Of a DNA stretch of 64,000 nt, positions 1 to 12,200 are shown one piece after another. Below the pieces are notes generated by a model, which was not told the DNA's origin, ran no database searches, and worked only from the letters and a program-made list of their open reading frames with translations. The stretch is from Selaginella moellendorffii (lineage: Eukaryota > Streptophyta > Lycopodiopsida > Selaginellales > Selaginellaceae): NCBI RefSeq assembly GCF_000143415.4, contig NW_003314350.1:124001-188000 (forward strand). The letters run 5' to 3'. The position numbers and the translations under genes are program-made. The stretch's first letter is position 1, and every line of letters starts with the position of its first letter.

Positions 1-8
1 TTCGAGCA

Positions 9-780
9 TTGTGGTTACCAAGCTTGAAGAAGGTCCCATGTGCAAAACTATACTTGGCAAATAATGCCAAGTTTTGGTGGAGAAAAATAGAGACCAATAA
101 AGGACCAGTGGCCACTTGGGAAATGATGAAGGTGAGGATCTGTGTGACTTACGTTCCTCCGAATGCTACTTTGCACCTAAGGGATGAGCTGAGTAAGTTG
201 AAGGAGACCAAAACTATTCAAGAGTATGTGAATGCGTTTATGACAAAGAGGACACTTGTTACGGATATGGGTGATATGATGTGTTTCATGCCTTCATATC
301 AGGCTTGCAAATTTGGGCTCGAGGCAAGGTGATGCATTGGAACTTGACCAATTATAAGGAAGTATTGAATGCAACTATTAATGTGTATTTCGATGATAAC
401 CTGTGAAAGGGAACACAATGGGGTTGGGATCCATGTTCAGCAAAGGAGCCAAACCAAGAGGGACATATGGCAAAGGGAAATTCAAGAAGAGTTTCTCTAA
501 GAATGAGTCCTTAAGGTTTCAAAAAGGCACATTCGGTGGCTAGTAAGCAAGTACATGGGGGAGTCAAGCGAAAAAGGACAAACCCATGGATAAAAAGGTT
601 AAGTCAGTTAGTAGCATGGGAAACAATATATATTTCAACTGCGGTGAAGCAAGACACTTTTCAAGAGAATGTCCTTACCCCAAAGAAGGCCAAAGTCAAT
701 ATCGCCATTAAGTCGGGTGAAAACCAAACTGAGGTGTGTGATCCAGTCCTTAGCTCAAAGTTACTTATTACATAAAGAGT
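9..780 (+). pseudogene. gag remnant of the 5' gypsy element
   Basis: Residues from position 9 onward read like a gypsy capsid region, with a conserved W..M...I......P....LRDEL stretch and a TIQEYV.AF segment. After a frame break, positions about 625-690 encode a partial zinc knuckle (FNCGEARHFSRECP) that keeps the last Cys-His-Cys part but lacks the expected first Cys. No complete reading frame survives. Gag would have packaged element RNA in cytoplasmic particles; this copy cannot do so. Confidence 0.7.
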
Positions 781-954
781 CATTCGCGACATTTACTAAC
801 CCTCCAAGGGAAGCTCGGAAATAACTTTGTTAAGATCCTAGTGCTTTAGATAATTTTGTGATTGCAGACATAGTCCGGCAAGCCGGACTAATAGTGCAGA
901 AGCTGGATGAACCAAGGACTATAGAGTTTGTTCAAGATAGCTAAAGCATCAATG

Positions 955-1135
955 AGGTACTTCGATAAACAAGAGTCGAAGTAGAGACATGGAAAGTAAA
1001 CATGGACTTTATCGTGTTGGACATGATGGGATTTGATGTGATCTTCGGGATGGATTGGTTCAATCGATTTGTGGTAGCCCTATATGGACAAGGTAGGAAC
1101 CTTATGGTACTGGCAAATGCCTGGAGGCCCAAGAT
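955..1135 (+). pseudogene. Aspartic protease remnant (C-terminal half)
   Basis: Plus-strand translation gives VEVETWKVNMDFIVLD followed by FDVIFGMDWF, the second conserved strand region of Ty3/gypsy proteases (usual form FDVILGMDWL). The catalytic DTG/DSG motif is not recognisable upstream. It sits between gag and RT as expected. Confidence 0.65.
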
Positions 1136-1378
1136 CTAAAGGTAGGGCAATGTAAGGGTAAAGACTCCTTCTTGAACCTGGTGTCCACAAGAGGACAACT
1201 CACTAAAGGAACCAAGACAGCATTTTTGTGTTTACTCTCGGTGAGGAGTGACAAAAAGACGGGAATAAAAGAAGTACCTTTAGTGATCTAGTAGGTGTTG
1301 GATTAATTTCAAAATACTATGTCAAAGGAGCTACCAGCGAGATTACCCCCCACATGACCAATAGAATATAAAATTGAG

Positions 1379-2640
1379 TTGGTCGAGGGTGCTAAGGCGG
1401 TGGTTCGTCCCCCCTATCATTTGAACGAAAAGGATTTCAAGGAGCTCAAGCACCAACTGGAAAAGTTGGTGGATAAAAGGTATGTTAGGTTGAGCAAATT
1501 GCCATATGGGGTGTTGGTGTTATTTGTGAAAAAAAAAGATGGATCTATGCGCATGTGCATAGATTACCGATTGCTCAATAAATATACAAAGAAGAATAAG
1601 TACCCTTTACCAAGGATTGAGGACTTATTCGATAGGTTGGAAAAAGTAAAATACTTTTCGAGTATTGACCTAAGGTCAAAATATTACCAGATCAAGATAG
1701 CAGAGGAAGATGTCGAGAAAACAACCTATTAAACAAGGTATAGGAGCTTTGAGTTTTTAATGATGTCCTTTGGGCTGTGCAATATGCCAAGAATATTTTT
1801 GGTGTTAATGAACCACATTTTTGTACCCTATCTAGATCACTTCGCGGTCATTTATATTGACAACATCCTAATCTATAGCAAGACGCTAGAGGAGCATGCC
1901 GCACACTTGACAAAGGTGTTTGAGAAACTAAGGGAACACAAGTTGTATGCTAAAGAGAGCAAATATGACTTTGCTCAACAAGAGGTAAAGTTTCTCGGGC
2001 ATGTGGTGGGCAAAAACGGGCTTAAGGTGGACCCTGAGAAGGTTCAAGCAATCCAGGAATGGGAGCAACCATCGAATGTACATAAGTTGAGGACGTTCTT
2101 GGGGCTATACAACTATTGCCAAAAGTTTATCAAACACTATTCGAGAGTAACCTTACCCTTAACGGACCAAATGGGAAAAGGGAAAATGGTATGGACAGTA
2201 GAATGTGAGGCAGCATTTGTCCACCTAAAAGGGAAGTTGAGTAAAACTCCTGTGTTGGCATTATTAGACTTTGGTAAAGACTTCGAAGTAAAAACGGATG
2301 CTTCAGACTTTGTATTGGGTACAATTTTGAAGCAGAACAACTATCTAGTAGTGTTCTTCTTGAAGAAGTTGGATAAAGCTTAGCAAAAGTGGCTTGCCCA
2401 TGAGAAAGAATTATTTGCGGTGGTCAAGGAGCTCAAGGAGTGGCAACACTACCTTGGGAGGCACTTCTAAGTTTACACGGATAATGTGGCAACAAAACAT
2501 CTTGTCACAGCTTGACCTAAGAAGAAAACAAGGGCGGTGGGCCAAAGCTTTGGCTGAGTTCAATTGCGAGATTCTGTATAAAACTGAGACAAGTAACATT
2601 GTGGCAGGTGCTCTAAGTCGAAAGGCAAGTTTAAAGTTGG
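1379..2640 (+). pseudogene. Reverse transcriptase and RNase H remnant
   Basis: The RT region is very clear: [48 protein letters not shown] and VIYIDNILIYS, where the usual YxDD catalytic box reads YIDN, so one catalytic Asp is replaced. It continues into KFLGHVV and FLGLYNY (thumb) and RNase H (FEVKTDASDFVLG). A stop after KTTY (near 1730) and others near 2380 split the frame. The replaced Asp and the stops show the copy is dead. Confidence 0.9.
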
Positions 2641-2779
2641 TGATATTTAGAGTGACAACAATGTTTTGGGATGATATATGGATAGCATATGAAAATGATG
2701 GTTTAGCACAAGAAGTGTTGCTAAAGAACCAAGAAGTGCGGGATGCTCACTAGAGAGGTGAGTTATCAATAAAAGAGAA

Positions 2780-3705
2780 AACAGGTTATGCAGAATGCAA
2801 TAGACTCATCTATTATAAACAAACGAGGCTGTATGTTCCAGAAGGGGAACTAAAGAAGGTAGTCTTAGAAGAGTGTCATGATGGACCTCTTGCAAGACAT
2901 GGCAGAGTGCCCAAGACGATAGGCTTACTTAAAAAGAAGTATCACTGGCTAAATATGGCTAAAGACGTCCAAGACTATATAAAGACATGTCCAACATGTC
3001 AATAGGTTAAAGCCATGACTAAGGCTAGTGGGGGCTTGTTACAAAACCTTCCAATTCTAGATCGTCCGTGGAAATGTCTTACGATGAACTTCATTACGGG
3101 ATTCCCCTCAAGTGAGGGGTTAGATGCGATATTTGTGGTGGTGGACTGGTTTTTGAAGATGGTATATTTCATACTCACCACAACGGAAGTGGATGCAGAA
3201 GGTGTGGTGAAGTTGTTTTTCGAACAAGTGGTTTGAGTGCGGGGAAGGCCATAAGAGATCATCTCAGATCAAGATAAGATTTTCACCAATAGGTTCTGGA
3301 AAACTCTCTTGGAATAATATCGCACCAAGTTGAAATTCAACACAGCCTATCACCCACAAACAGGTATGGAGTATTAAGTTAAGTTTGATGGCACTAACAC
3401 TTCTTAAGAGATGGACAAACGGAAAGGGTGAATAAGCAGTTGGAGGATTATTTGTGATGCTATATCTCCGGAGACCAAACTGATTGGATAAGTCATTTGG
3501 GACTTGTGGAAATATGCTATAACAACTTAACAAATTCAAGTATTAGGGTGAGTCCATGGGAAGTCATCAATGGGCGAGCTATTGAAGGGCCTGTGGAACT
3601 CAGCATGGCCGAGTACCATGGAGAGTTACCTGTAGTGGAGGCATTCACGGTGGAAAGACTTAACATTTGGAATTTAGTGAGGGATTCTTTGGAACGGGCT
3701 TAACA
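2780..3705 (+). pseudogene. Integrase remnant with an intron-like interruption
   Basis: An HHCC zinc domain (EECHDGPLARHGRVPKT, then KTCPTCQ) is followed by the catalytic core (CLTMNFITGFPSSEG, IFVVVDW, EIISDQD, NTAYHPQT). The core is interrupted exactly within the HPQT/DGQTERVN motif by a 47-bp GT-AG segment (3364-3410). Stops occur after CPTCQ and after FEQVV. The C-terminal part reads SPWEVINGRA and VELSMAEYHGELPVVEAF. Confidence 0.85.
3364..3410 (+). other. Intron-like 47-bp insertion in the integrase core
   Basis: The interruption begins GTATGG, contains CACTAAC (a plant branch-site-like sequence) about 20 bases before its end, and ends AAGAG. Removing it joins ..HPQT (ending in G) to AT-GGA-CAA-ACG, recreating the conserved HPQTDGQTERVN motif in phase. 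It therefore looks like a spliceosomal intron inside a retroelement gene. Confidence 0.6.
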
Positions 3706-4020
3706 AAGGCAAACTAAATATGAAACTAGAAGCGCTGAGATGTAGAGTTCCAACCTAGGGATAAAGGGTCGCTAAACACCAAGAACCTAAGGTTACGAAA
3801 TAGGATCAGCCAAAAGTTGACCCAAAGGTAAAATGCATGTATTTTTGGAAATGAATTGATCTTGAGTTCCTTAAGTAGGTTCATAAAGCCTTATGATATT
3901 GAGGCTCAAATTGGTAAGATGGCTTATTGCCTCTAACTTCCTCAGGAGATGGGGAAGGTGCACTTTACGTTCCACGTGAACTTACTCAAGCTGTATTTTG
4001 AGGATCCGCTTCGCAAAAAC

Positions 4021-4225
4021 CAAGTAAGACATTCACTTGAGGTTATCCAAGGGGAAAAAGAATACGAAGTCAATGTCATCCTCAATGCGCACAAGAGTAA
4101 GGGATAAAAACGCAAGGTGAAGGAGTCCATGTGAAGTGGAAAGGATTTCTATATTGCAAAGCAATATGGGAACCGGAGGAGAACTTAGCAAATGTGCAAG
4201 ATTGGAGGAGTTTTTGCAAAATAGA
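4021..4225 (+). pseudogene. Chromodomain remnant at the integrase C terminus
   Basis: Frame pieces read EYEVNVILNAHKSKG and, after a frameshift, VKWKGFLYCKAIWEPEENL then WRSFCK. This is the chromodomain pattern (aromatic-rich strand, LVKWKG, WEPE.NL) that targets chromoviral integration to chromatin. It lies directly downstream of the integrase C-terminal region. At least one frameshift and two stops break it. Confidence 0.75.
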
Positions 4226-4327
4226 ACTCTATATACTTATGCAAAATTTAATTAAAAAATCTATTTAAGAAATTGAGCAATGTTATATGTTAGGAGCCAA
4301 AGGCACACTGAAGGTAAGTTAATTAGG

Positions 4328-4475
4328 ATGGGTTAGCTAAATTGATTAGGCATAGGGAACTATGCTCGACTCCCTGCAGGGATGTTGAATCCATAGACGT
4401 ATTCTATGGAGGTTGGGTTCGAGTCCCAACCCTCTAGTAAAGCAAGGTTGGGTTCAAGTCCCAACCCTATACTAG
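4328..4475 (+). other. tRNA-like A box and duplicated B box, possible SINE or tRNA relic
   Basis: TAGCTAAATTGATTAGG (about 4334-4350) resembles a tRNA D-arm/A box. GGGTTCGAGTCCC near 4412-4426 forms a perfect T-arm with TTGGG/CCCAA stem, preceded by a perfect 7-bp hairpin (CCATAGA / TCTATGG) like a long variable arm. A second near-copy, GGGTTCAAGTCCC, follows about 40 bases later. I could not fold a convincing anticodon arm, so I do not call a functional tRNA. Confidence 0.35.
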
Positions 4476-4733
4476 GGCGTGGTGAGATGAGGGGTATAAG
4501 GACACCTATACTCCGTTGTCATGGGCTCTTAGTCGGGGAGGCTAATTTAAGCACACTACTAAGTGGGGGGATGCCCCCGAAGACATAATCAACAAGTCGT
4601 AAGATTAAAAAGAAAATGTTCGATGTGGGCATCAAACTTCTTTTATGGGTGGTGGAGTTGTAAGGAACCAACTCCTTGAGGTGTCAAAGGCTAAAGGATC
4701 CCCAAAAGCATGACCAAAATGATAAAGAGTTCA

Positions 4734-4981
4734 TCAAATGAGACCGAGTCCAAGATTGAGTCCGAGACTGACTCTGAGACTGAGTTCGAGACCAAGTCCG
4801 AGATCGAATCCAAGACCCAGTTCAAGACCGAGTCTGAGATCTGAGATTGGGTCCGAGACCGAGTCTGAGACCAAGTCCGAGATAGAGTCCAAGGTTGGGT
4901 CAAAGATCAAGTCCGAGATCGAGTATGAGATTAAGTCCAAGGTCGAATCTGAGATCGAGTTCAAGACTGAGTCCGAATACT
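4734..4981 (+). repeat. Purine-biased short tandem repeat (GAGTCCGAGAC-type units)
   Basis: About 250 bp made of diverged units of roughly 12 bp (GAG-WCC-RAG-ATC / GAGTCCGAGAC) on the plus strand. All phases remain open over the tract, giving a Ser/Glu/Lys-rich reading, but nothing suggests translation. It lies between the chromodomain and the presumed 3' LTR start of the gypsy element. Confidence 0.8.
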
Positions 4982-5022
4982 AATATAGGTCGTGGGGTGA
5001 AAGCCCAAAGTGTGTGTCTCCC

Positions 5023-5050
5023 AAAGGAGGGGGAGAGGGTGTTGCAGGGG
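5023..5050 (+). other. Possible polypurine tract and start of 3' LTR
   Basis: AAAGGAGGGGGAGAGGG is immediately followed by TGTTGCAGGG, the usual arrangement of a polypurine primer tract and a TG-starting LTR. The 5' LTR is outside the window so it cannot be compared. Confidence 0.35.
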
Positions 5051-5059
5051 GTTCCAAAA

Positions 5060-6380
5060 GTATAGTAGAGATAGTGAGGTCTAGGAACTAGTCTTGAATG
5101 AACTCTCTAGTAGTGTTTCCAAATTAACTTGAGGTTGAGACTAGGGTTAAGGGGCCTTGGGTGGGAGTGAGTATGGACTCAGGTGGTGCTAAAGGGGCCA
5201 CTCAAGGAAGTGCTCAAGAGCAGCTCCCACTCCCGAAAGGGAAATTGATTGCGGTGCTCTCGGCTCATGAGGAGTGGGTGCTTCACTTGAGTATCTTGCG
5301 GCTTATTGGTCCTCACCCTTCCTAGGGGCTTGGGCTTTCCCTTTAGGATGGAAGTGGGGGAGTAGGGGTACCCATATCGGGCCGTTAGGCCACAGTGTTT
5401 CCCCTTGGTGTCCCGAAGCATGTGTTGCACCTAAAACTTGGGATTTAGAGGGTCCCATGATCAAATTTTGTTGTACCAAGGGATGTTAAGAATTCGGAGG
5501 TTTGGTGTGCTTGGCTACTTATGCTTATGGGGAGTGTAGCTAAACCTTAAGTTCAATCTAACTCGAGGAGAGGGATTGGGAAAGAATTTTGGAATCTATG
5601 GATGGATGGTTAAAATTTCGTTGCTCATGTAGTGAGTTGCTGAAATCAAGTAAGACCAAGTAAAAGCTAGTATAATAGGCGGGAACTTTAGCGAAGAAAC
5701 TTAAATAAGGCTAAAACCATGATGGTCAGATAAACGAAGTAAGCTAGCAAATTAGAAAGGAAAAATTTGTGGCTTACATATATTTCAAGTTATGGGATTT
5801 GTACTCAAGACCTATTATGCACATGAAAAGGCATCTGGAATAAGCATAGATTCATGATTTATTAGGTTTCTAGATTAGCTCTAGATTAGTTTTCAAAGCC
5901 TTTATAAAAGTATATTTTGAGGAATTTATACTCCAAATGTTTAATATAATCCAATGTTTTTTTTTCTTCATTGTTTTAATATTTTTTGTCATCTCCCCTC
6001 CTCTTGATAACAAGCTCCAATAGAGTTGAGCCACTAATGTTATTCTAGATGTCATATAGCCTACAAGAATGATATGCCACTGCCTACAATGACTAGAGAG
6101 CTAGATTTAAAATAACTAGCTCTTTTGAGCACAAAAACCACATTAAAAAGATTTAGATAACTATTGTAAATATAGTTAGAGCTGTTTACACACTCATAGA
6201 GGAAGGTAGGTTATAATATGACTAGTTGACAGTAGTATTTGGTGAATTATGTGAATAATTTCAAGCTTTTGTGTATGCATTTTTCAAATTTATTTAGGTA
6301 AAGCTATAATTTTTTGATACGATTCAGAAGTAGAAAATCTGAACAACTAAAATTCATCTATAAATAATCTAAGCCTTATG
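5060..6380. other. Gene-free stretch, possible LTR remnant
   Basis: The sequence holds only short unrelated open frames and no recognisable protein motif. Its first part may belong to the 3' LTR of the gypsy element; beyond about 5700 it becomes AT-rich and featureless. Confidence 0.5.
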
Positions 6381-6400
6381 CCTTAGATCATCGACTAAAA

Positions 6401-7199
6401 ATGTTACAAATAGTTTTGGCTCTCTTTCTTATTCCATTATCTGTTTTATCTCAATCACCTCCTAATGGCACTAAAATAGTTAGCATTAGAAACCAAGTTA
6501 ATGTTACTATCCCTGATATGTGCTTATATGTAGCACCTGTAAGTTTTCCAAGGAGAATAATTTGTCCACAGTGTTCAAGACAGGTGATTATGTTAAATAT
6601 TTCATTTTATTTTCTTGAGTTCTAAAATTTTCTTTGCTTAGTGTTCTTATAATATCAAAGTAAATGAAGCAAGTTCTGGAGCTTGCATATCAAGCTATCC
6701 TATTACAATTGGTATTTATGAAGATTTTTCATATTATTTTGGACAAACAACAGGAGGTTCTGTTTCTAAGGAAGCTTTCCGTAATGAATTTCAAAGTGGA
6801 TTAACTGTTCAAGGACAATGCCTTGATTTCTGTTCATTAAAAGTTGAAGTTTATGATACTAGTTGTTCTTATTATATTGGAAACATAGTTGTCTCTGGAA
6901 ATAATATTACAAGGACATTCAATCTAAACAGAAGATTAACTCCAAGAGGGAGAATATATGATCGCAGATACGACAGTTCATATTCAGACCAATGCTATCA
7001 GTTAAGCTCACCTTTGATATATGAGATAAGTTCAAATTATATAAATCCATTGGAAAGCTTAATTCCCAGGACACTTGAAAACTCAATAATTTTGGGGAGA
7101 AGATTAAGGATGGTAGATATTGGTGATGTCATGGTAGAAATACCAAGATATTGTGTCTATGATGAAATGAACTCCACACTAATATGTACATGTGACTAA
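6401..7199 (+). CDS. Secreted Cys-rich protein of unknown family (2 exons)
   Basis: Two exons, 6401-6583 and 6642-7199, separated by a 58-bp GT-AG intron, give a 246-residue protein; the phase is 0 on both sides and the second exon is open to the stop. Residues 1-17 (MLQIVLALFLIPLSVLS) form a clear signal peptide, so the product is probably secreted or vacuolar. The mature part has about ten Cys, several N-glycosylation sequons, and an end reading CTCD. I do not recognise the family. Codon use is very AT-rich, unlike the GC-richer housekeeping genes at 30-43 kb but like the lectin-like gene at 25.7 kb. A single-exon view would miss most of this gene. Confidence 0.7.
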
Positions 7200-7706
7200 A
7201 AAGTACTTATACTAATAATATATATGAGTTTTTGGTTTGCTTTAGAAGGGGTGGGGTGGAATAAATATTTTTAGAATATCTAAGTATATTCTAAGAAATT
7301 AATCAAACTGTTGTAAAGTGATCAGAATTTAATCATAATTTATTTATTTAGAACTAATATAAACCTTATTTACAATAATGTTTTAAAACTCAACAATCAT
7401 TAGAAAAGAGAACTCATTTGTTTTATTTGCACAAGACCTCAACTTTATTCCATACTTCTACATCTCCACCATTATAAGCAAATTTGGCTTAAAAGGATGA
7501 TTGTTATAATGAAGTTTGAGAGCCATAAAAATATGATTTTGAATAGCTAAGTAAAGAGGGATCACTCACCCTCAAAACATCTCCAACTTGATGTTTCCTT
7601 ACTAAAAAAATTAAAAAGCTTTAGGAGTAAAACACACTAACCAAAGTATAAAACGAAGGGTCTCCAAACAAAATTTAAAGAGCACTTTTAAGAGGTAATT
7701 TTACAT

Positions 7707-7798
7707 TATAAATATATATATATATATATATATTTATTTATTTATTTATTTATTTATTTATATATATTTTTATATATATATATTTATATAGTAATTTT
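7707..7798. repeat. (TA)n and (TTTA)n microsatellite
   Basis: Alternating TA tracts flank an uninterrupted run of TTTA units. Another (TA)n tract is at 9258-9286. Confidence 0.9.
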
Positions 7799-9258
7799 TT
7801 TTCTAGATTGTTGTCTATTTGTTACTTAACAGTTTTCTTTTCAGTTTAATTCAGTCACTAATCACACTTTATAACCTAACACCATTCCCTATTATCACAA
7901 AGCACATTGGTGCCATAGGCCCCTCTTTTGCCAAAATAATCACTCTTTACCTTGAGTATAAGGAGGTATTAATCAACTTAAGCTCTAAATTGGATTGAGT
8001 TTCTCTCACAACTAATCTGAATTTGAGTTGGAAAATGTCCTCACTCTGTACCTAGTCCTACACCACATTACTATCATCTTTAATAGATTGTGCTAAATGT
8101 GTCTTGGGGGGAGCAAATCCAGCAGCTTGTGTGCTTCCCATAGATTATATTCTAATTGGTTTATATAATCAAATTCATAACAATTTGAAAATAGAAATTG
8201 ATATCATTGACATTCAAGTCTATAAGATACTATAAATTAAATATTTAACTTTATTTTCTAAAACATATAATTTAATGGTAGGATTAAGATTTATTTTTAA
8301 TAATAAAATAATACTATCAAATATATATATAATATGGATAATAGCTATAAAATTAGATTTAGTTTTAGAATTTGAGGCCATGTTGCTGATATTTCTTTAT
8401 TTATACATTAAGAATTTCTAAATTTCCATAGCTTACATCTACAACTTACCTAATTATATCTATTGGATTTCTAGCAAGAGTCCAGCCCTACCTCAAAAAT
8501 CCCACACAATGTTACTTAGCATCTTTTCTAAAAGCACAATGCATTACAATCCCCAGCTGTCATAGCATTTTGGTGGTAGATGAAGTATAGCAAATTAAGT
8601 ATGCATTTGAGCATTTTCTTGATAGTTAGGATTATGAGCTTGACACTCAAGATTACGATCTTGACAATCAAGACTCATGAAAAAGTGATGGTTGCCACCA
8701 TATAGGAGTAGTTAAGGGGGAGAGATAGCACTTGACCCCTATCCCTATCTCTATTGTATTCTAGCCTATCATTAATGCATATTCATTTACTCAAGATTTG
8801 GAGTATTTTAATGATGTCAAGCTTATCTTTACTCATGACCACTATTATAAACGTTTTTAAGGATCAAAAGTTTCAAGTTAGTTTCTAATCAACTTGTGTG
8901 TTCATTAGCTTGTTCTAGAGATCAAAGATTACTATACTAGCACAAGATCAATAACATCAAAAACCCTTTGTCATTCTGCAACCACAGCAGCAAACTGTTG
9001 CAATTAGCTCTTCACTGAATTCTCTCTCACACCTGCAATAAAACTGTAGCAACACTACACCAAAGATTTTCTACAAGTTTTCAGTAGATGATTTGGACAT
9101 TTAGATTCTTAAACTATTCACTATGCTTTAAATTTAGTTGCATGAGTGTCTTATCACTAAAGTAAATCATTTCATAGTTCACAATGCTAATTTGGGCTAT
9201 TGCCAAAGCATTTTGATTTCAAGAATGCTAAATTGCATATAAAAAAACTTAAACTTAA

Positions 9259-9289
<31 letters not shown>

Positions 9290-12200
9290 AATGTTATGAT
9301 ACAAACCCCAAGTTGAAGTTATGTTCTCTAAGATAAGCCTATAGAGATATTTGTAGAATATGACTAAGTTTAAACAAACTAACCATATTCTTATGCTCTC
9401 CAATGCTTACTCATGACTCTTTCCAAATATTTTAGTTTATTAAATTTCATTTAATTTTTATTTTTTATTTTATTTTTTGTAGACTATGGATTAAAACATG
9501 GGAGTAGTGTTGGCACCAACAAGAGCAGTATTTGTCACTAAGAATCCCTAGCTATTATTAGAGATGCCACTATGGCCAAAGGGAAGAAAATCCTATATAT
9601 TCATGTGTTGTACCTATAAATAACTAAAGAGAACGACTTGAGAAATGATTCATAAAGGATTAAATATAAAGGGAAAAGGCATATGAATAAAAGTGCACCA
9701 TTTTTTTCAATTGATTAAGAGTATTAGGATACTTAGGGTTAAGCATCAATAGTATTAAGTTAGATGACATCTTGGGAAGTTTAAATTCAAGAGCTTATAA
9801 TACCATCAATGGGCTATATCTTACAATAGGCTAAGTTCTACTGTCTTATTTCTTCTTATAAAACTATTCCATTACTAGATACTTTTATCTACATTCCCAT
9901 CCTCAAGCATAAGTAAAAAGAAAAAAGAAAGAACGTTCATAATAGTATAATTGTCATCAATGTCATTAGATGTACTAGAAACTAAGAATTTTGATTTTTA
10001 GTTAACCTTGATTGAGTTATAGATGCTACTCTATTCTTTTAGCTTAGTTAATTTGAAACACAATAGGCTGCAATAGAGAAGTGTTATTCCACCTGATCAT
10101 GACCTCTTTCTAGATTAGTTGCCCATCCCAAATACACTCACCACCCATTAAGAGATCATGCATCTTAGGAATCTACCAAAAGACCTTGATACACTATAAT
10201 TTAAATTTGTCTTCAAACCACACTAATGTGAGCATACTCTCTCTATTCTTCACTGCCATGCACACCTATTCAAATTCTTCTTCTTCCTCTCTACATACTA
10301 GAAACTTATCACTTCTACATCCATTTAAAACTCAAGATCTTAATTAGATGACTAAGATTTGGAGAGCTAAAATATCTCTAAGAGTATTAGTGTTGAATGG
10401 TAGGATGGACTTGGAGCTATAGGATCAAAGTTCAAGCTTGTGTAGATGTCAAAAATAGAATTCAAGAAGTAAGAAATTTTCAAAAACTTTTTTTTTTGCT
10501 TTAAAGAGTAAATTCCTCTAAAATTCAAGAGAAAAATCTTATTAAATCTTAAATTCTATGGAACACTCTCCTCAATCCTATCAAAACTTATTATATCCAT
10601 TTGGAGATATAAAATAAAAGGCCTACCTGAATAAGTACTAGATCTCTCATTAAAGGTTATGGATGCTTATCAAACATATTTGTAACATTAATAACAATTT
10701 TTATCATTCTAAAAGACACTTTTATCACTTCAACCCACTAATCTGTCAAAGAAGATGAAAAAATATAAAATATAGAAAAGATAAAAGGTAAAACTGAAAA
10801 CATGCCATAAGAATGTATAAGAACTTTTTGCCCCAACATTGGAACTTTAAAATTTCCATTTCCATCAAGTAAAAATCATCTTTATCATTTTATAAAATAA
10901 CTTTTGCTCATTTACAACTAAAATACTCAAATGATATTTTTATTAATTTTTTATTATATATACTTTTTAGCAGGAGACTTTAATGTCATATGTAAGATAG
11001 AAATGAAAGATAAAATGTTTTACTAGCAAAATTAAATAATAATGATATAAAGAATAAACTGTCCTCCAATAATTCCAATGATAATTTCATTTTTAGACAT
11101 ATCCAAGGTTCTAATATTTCAGACCATGTCTGCTTTGATAAACCATCTCTAGTTTCATGAAGATTTAGTGCTGTAAAAGTATAATCAATGTCCACAACTT
11201 CCTTATCTACAACGTCCTTGTCATTCTTTATCCTCTCATTTTGGCAAAGATTGGCCAAAATTTTTTAAGCAACCAAGTATCACACTTATGTTTTTAAAGA
11301 TCCTTCTTCAAAAGCTACATCAGCTTCAATCCCTTTTAAATCCAGCTATAACTCATGGTTTTAATTAGATTGCTAACTTGCCAGGATTTGAAGAGCTACC
11401 TTACCCTATCCCATTAGCTTGAACTCTCAAAGTACAACTAATTTCCTATATCTTATCATGCCTAAAACTTGCCTACTATTGTAATGTCACCTAAGTGCTA
11501 GAAAGAAGTAGAACAAGGAATTAAGAGAAAAGGGGAGTTAAAAAAGAAAAGGCAGTATACTTCTTATTACATTTACTTGATATGAGTATGGTAAATAATG
11601 TGATGTAAAGATGTCCCTAAATGGATGTATTCATGATGAGATAAGTGGAGAAAAGTGATTTGGGCAAATGTAGTAAATGATGGATAAAGATGTAATGAAT
11701 TCAAGAATGATCAGATAGTGATTTTGAGTGACTCAAAATGATGGTAATGATGTGTGGATGGATCTGATGTAAAGAAAAGCCTGGAAACTATGGGAGAAAG
11801 CCGGGAAATGAATAAGCTCCAAGACGATTGAAGTTGATGCCACCTCAAGACTAAAATGCAATCCTGAGCTTGCTACATAAGATTACAAGTCTTAGAAAGA
11901 CAAGTAGAAAAAAGTAAAAGCAAAGAAAAAAAAGAAAAACAAAGAAAACAAATAAGAGAGAAAAAAAGTGATTGCGAGAGAAGTTGGAGGTGATGCTAGG
12001 AGCTGCTGAATGTCACTGTGTTGTAACATGTTCCAGGTGGATGAAGAGCATTCTGAAGGAGGCCAAAGATGCCAGTGAAGCTAGCTGTGTCACCCTCCAG
12101 AGTTGGATGTTGTGTTGCTATGTCAAGATGGATCACTGTGAGCTTGAGTGGAAACTTGGAACTCTACTTTGTGTATGCTACAATGAAGTGCCTCTAAAGT

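Larger units (their letters stand above)
1..5060 (+). mobile_element. Decayed Ty3/gypsy (chromovirus-type) retrotransposon, 5' truncated by window edge
   Basis: Fragments in domain order gag, protease, reverse transcriptase, RNase H, integrase and chromodomain lie on the plus strand, broken by many stops and frameshifts. Domain order RT-RH-IN identifies Ty3/gypsy, and the terminal chromodomain (about 4021-4212) places it with the chromoviruses. The 5' LTR lies outside the window. A polypurine tract at 5023-5039 followed by TGTTGCAGG may mark the start of a 3' LTR, but I could not find its end. The element is old: several nonsense codons interrupt every domain. A fragment of a related element (about 90% identical over 86 bp) sits in the subtilase pseudogene at 28134-28219. 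Confidence 0.85.

Noticed and set aside
10965-11020. LINE endonuclease (AGDFNVI motif)
   Set aside because: One short motif alone, with no RT motifs near it; could be chance.
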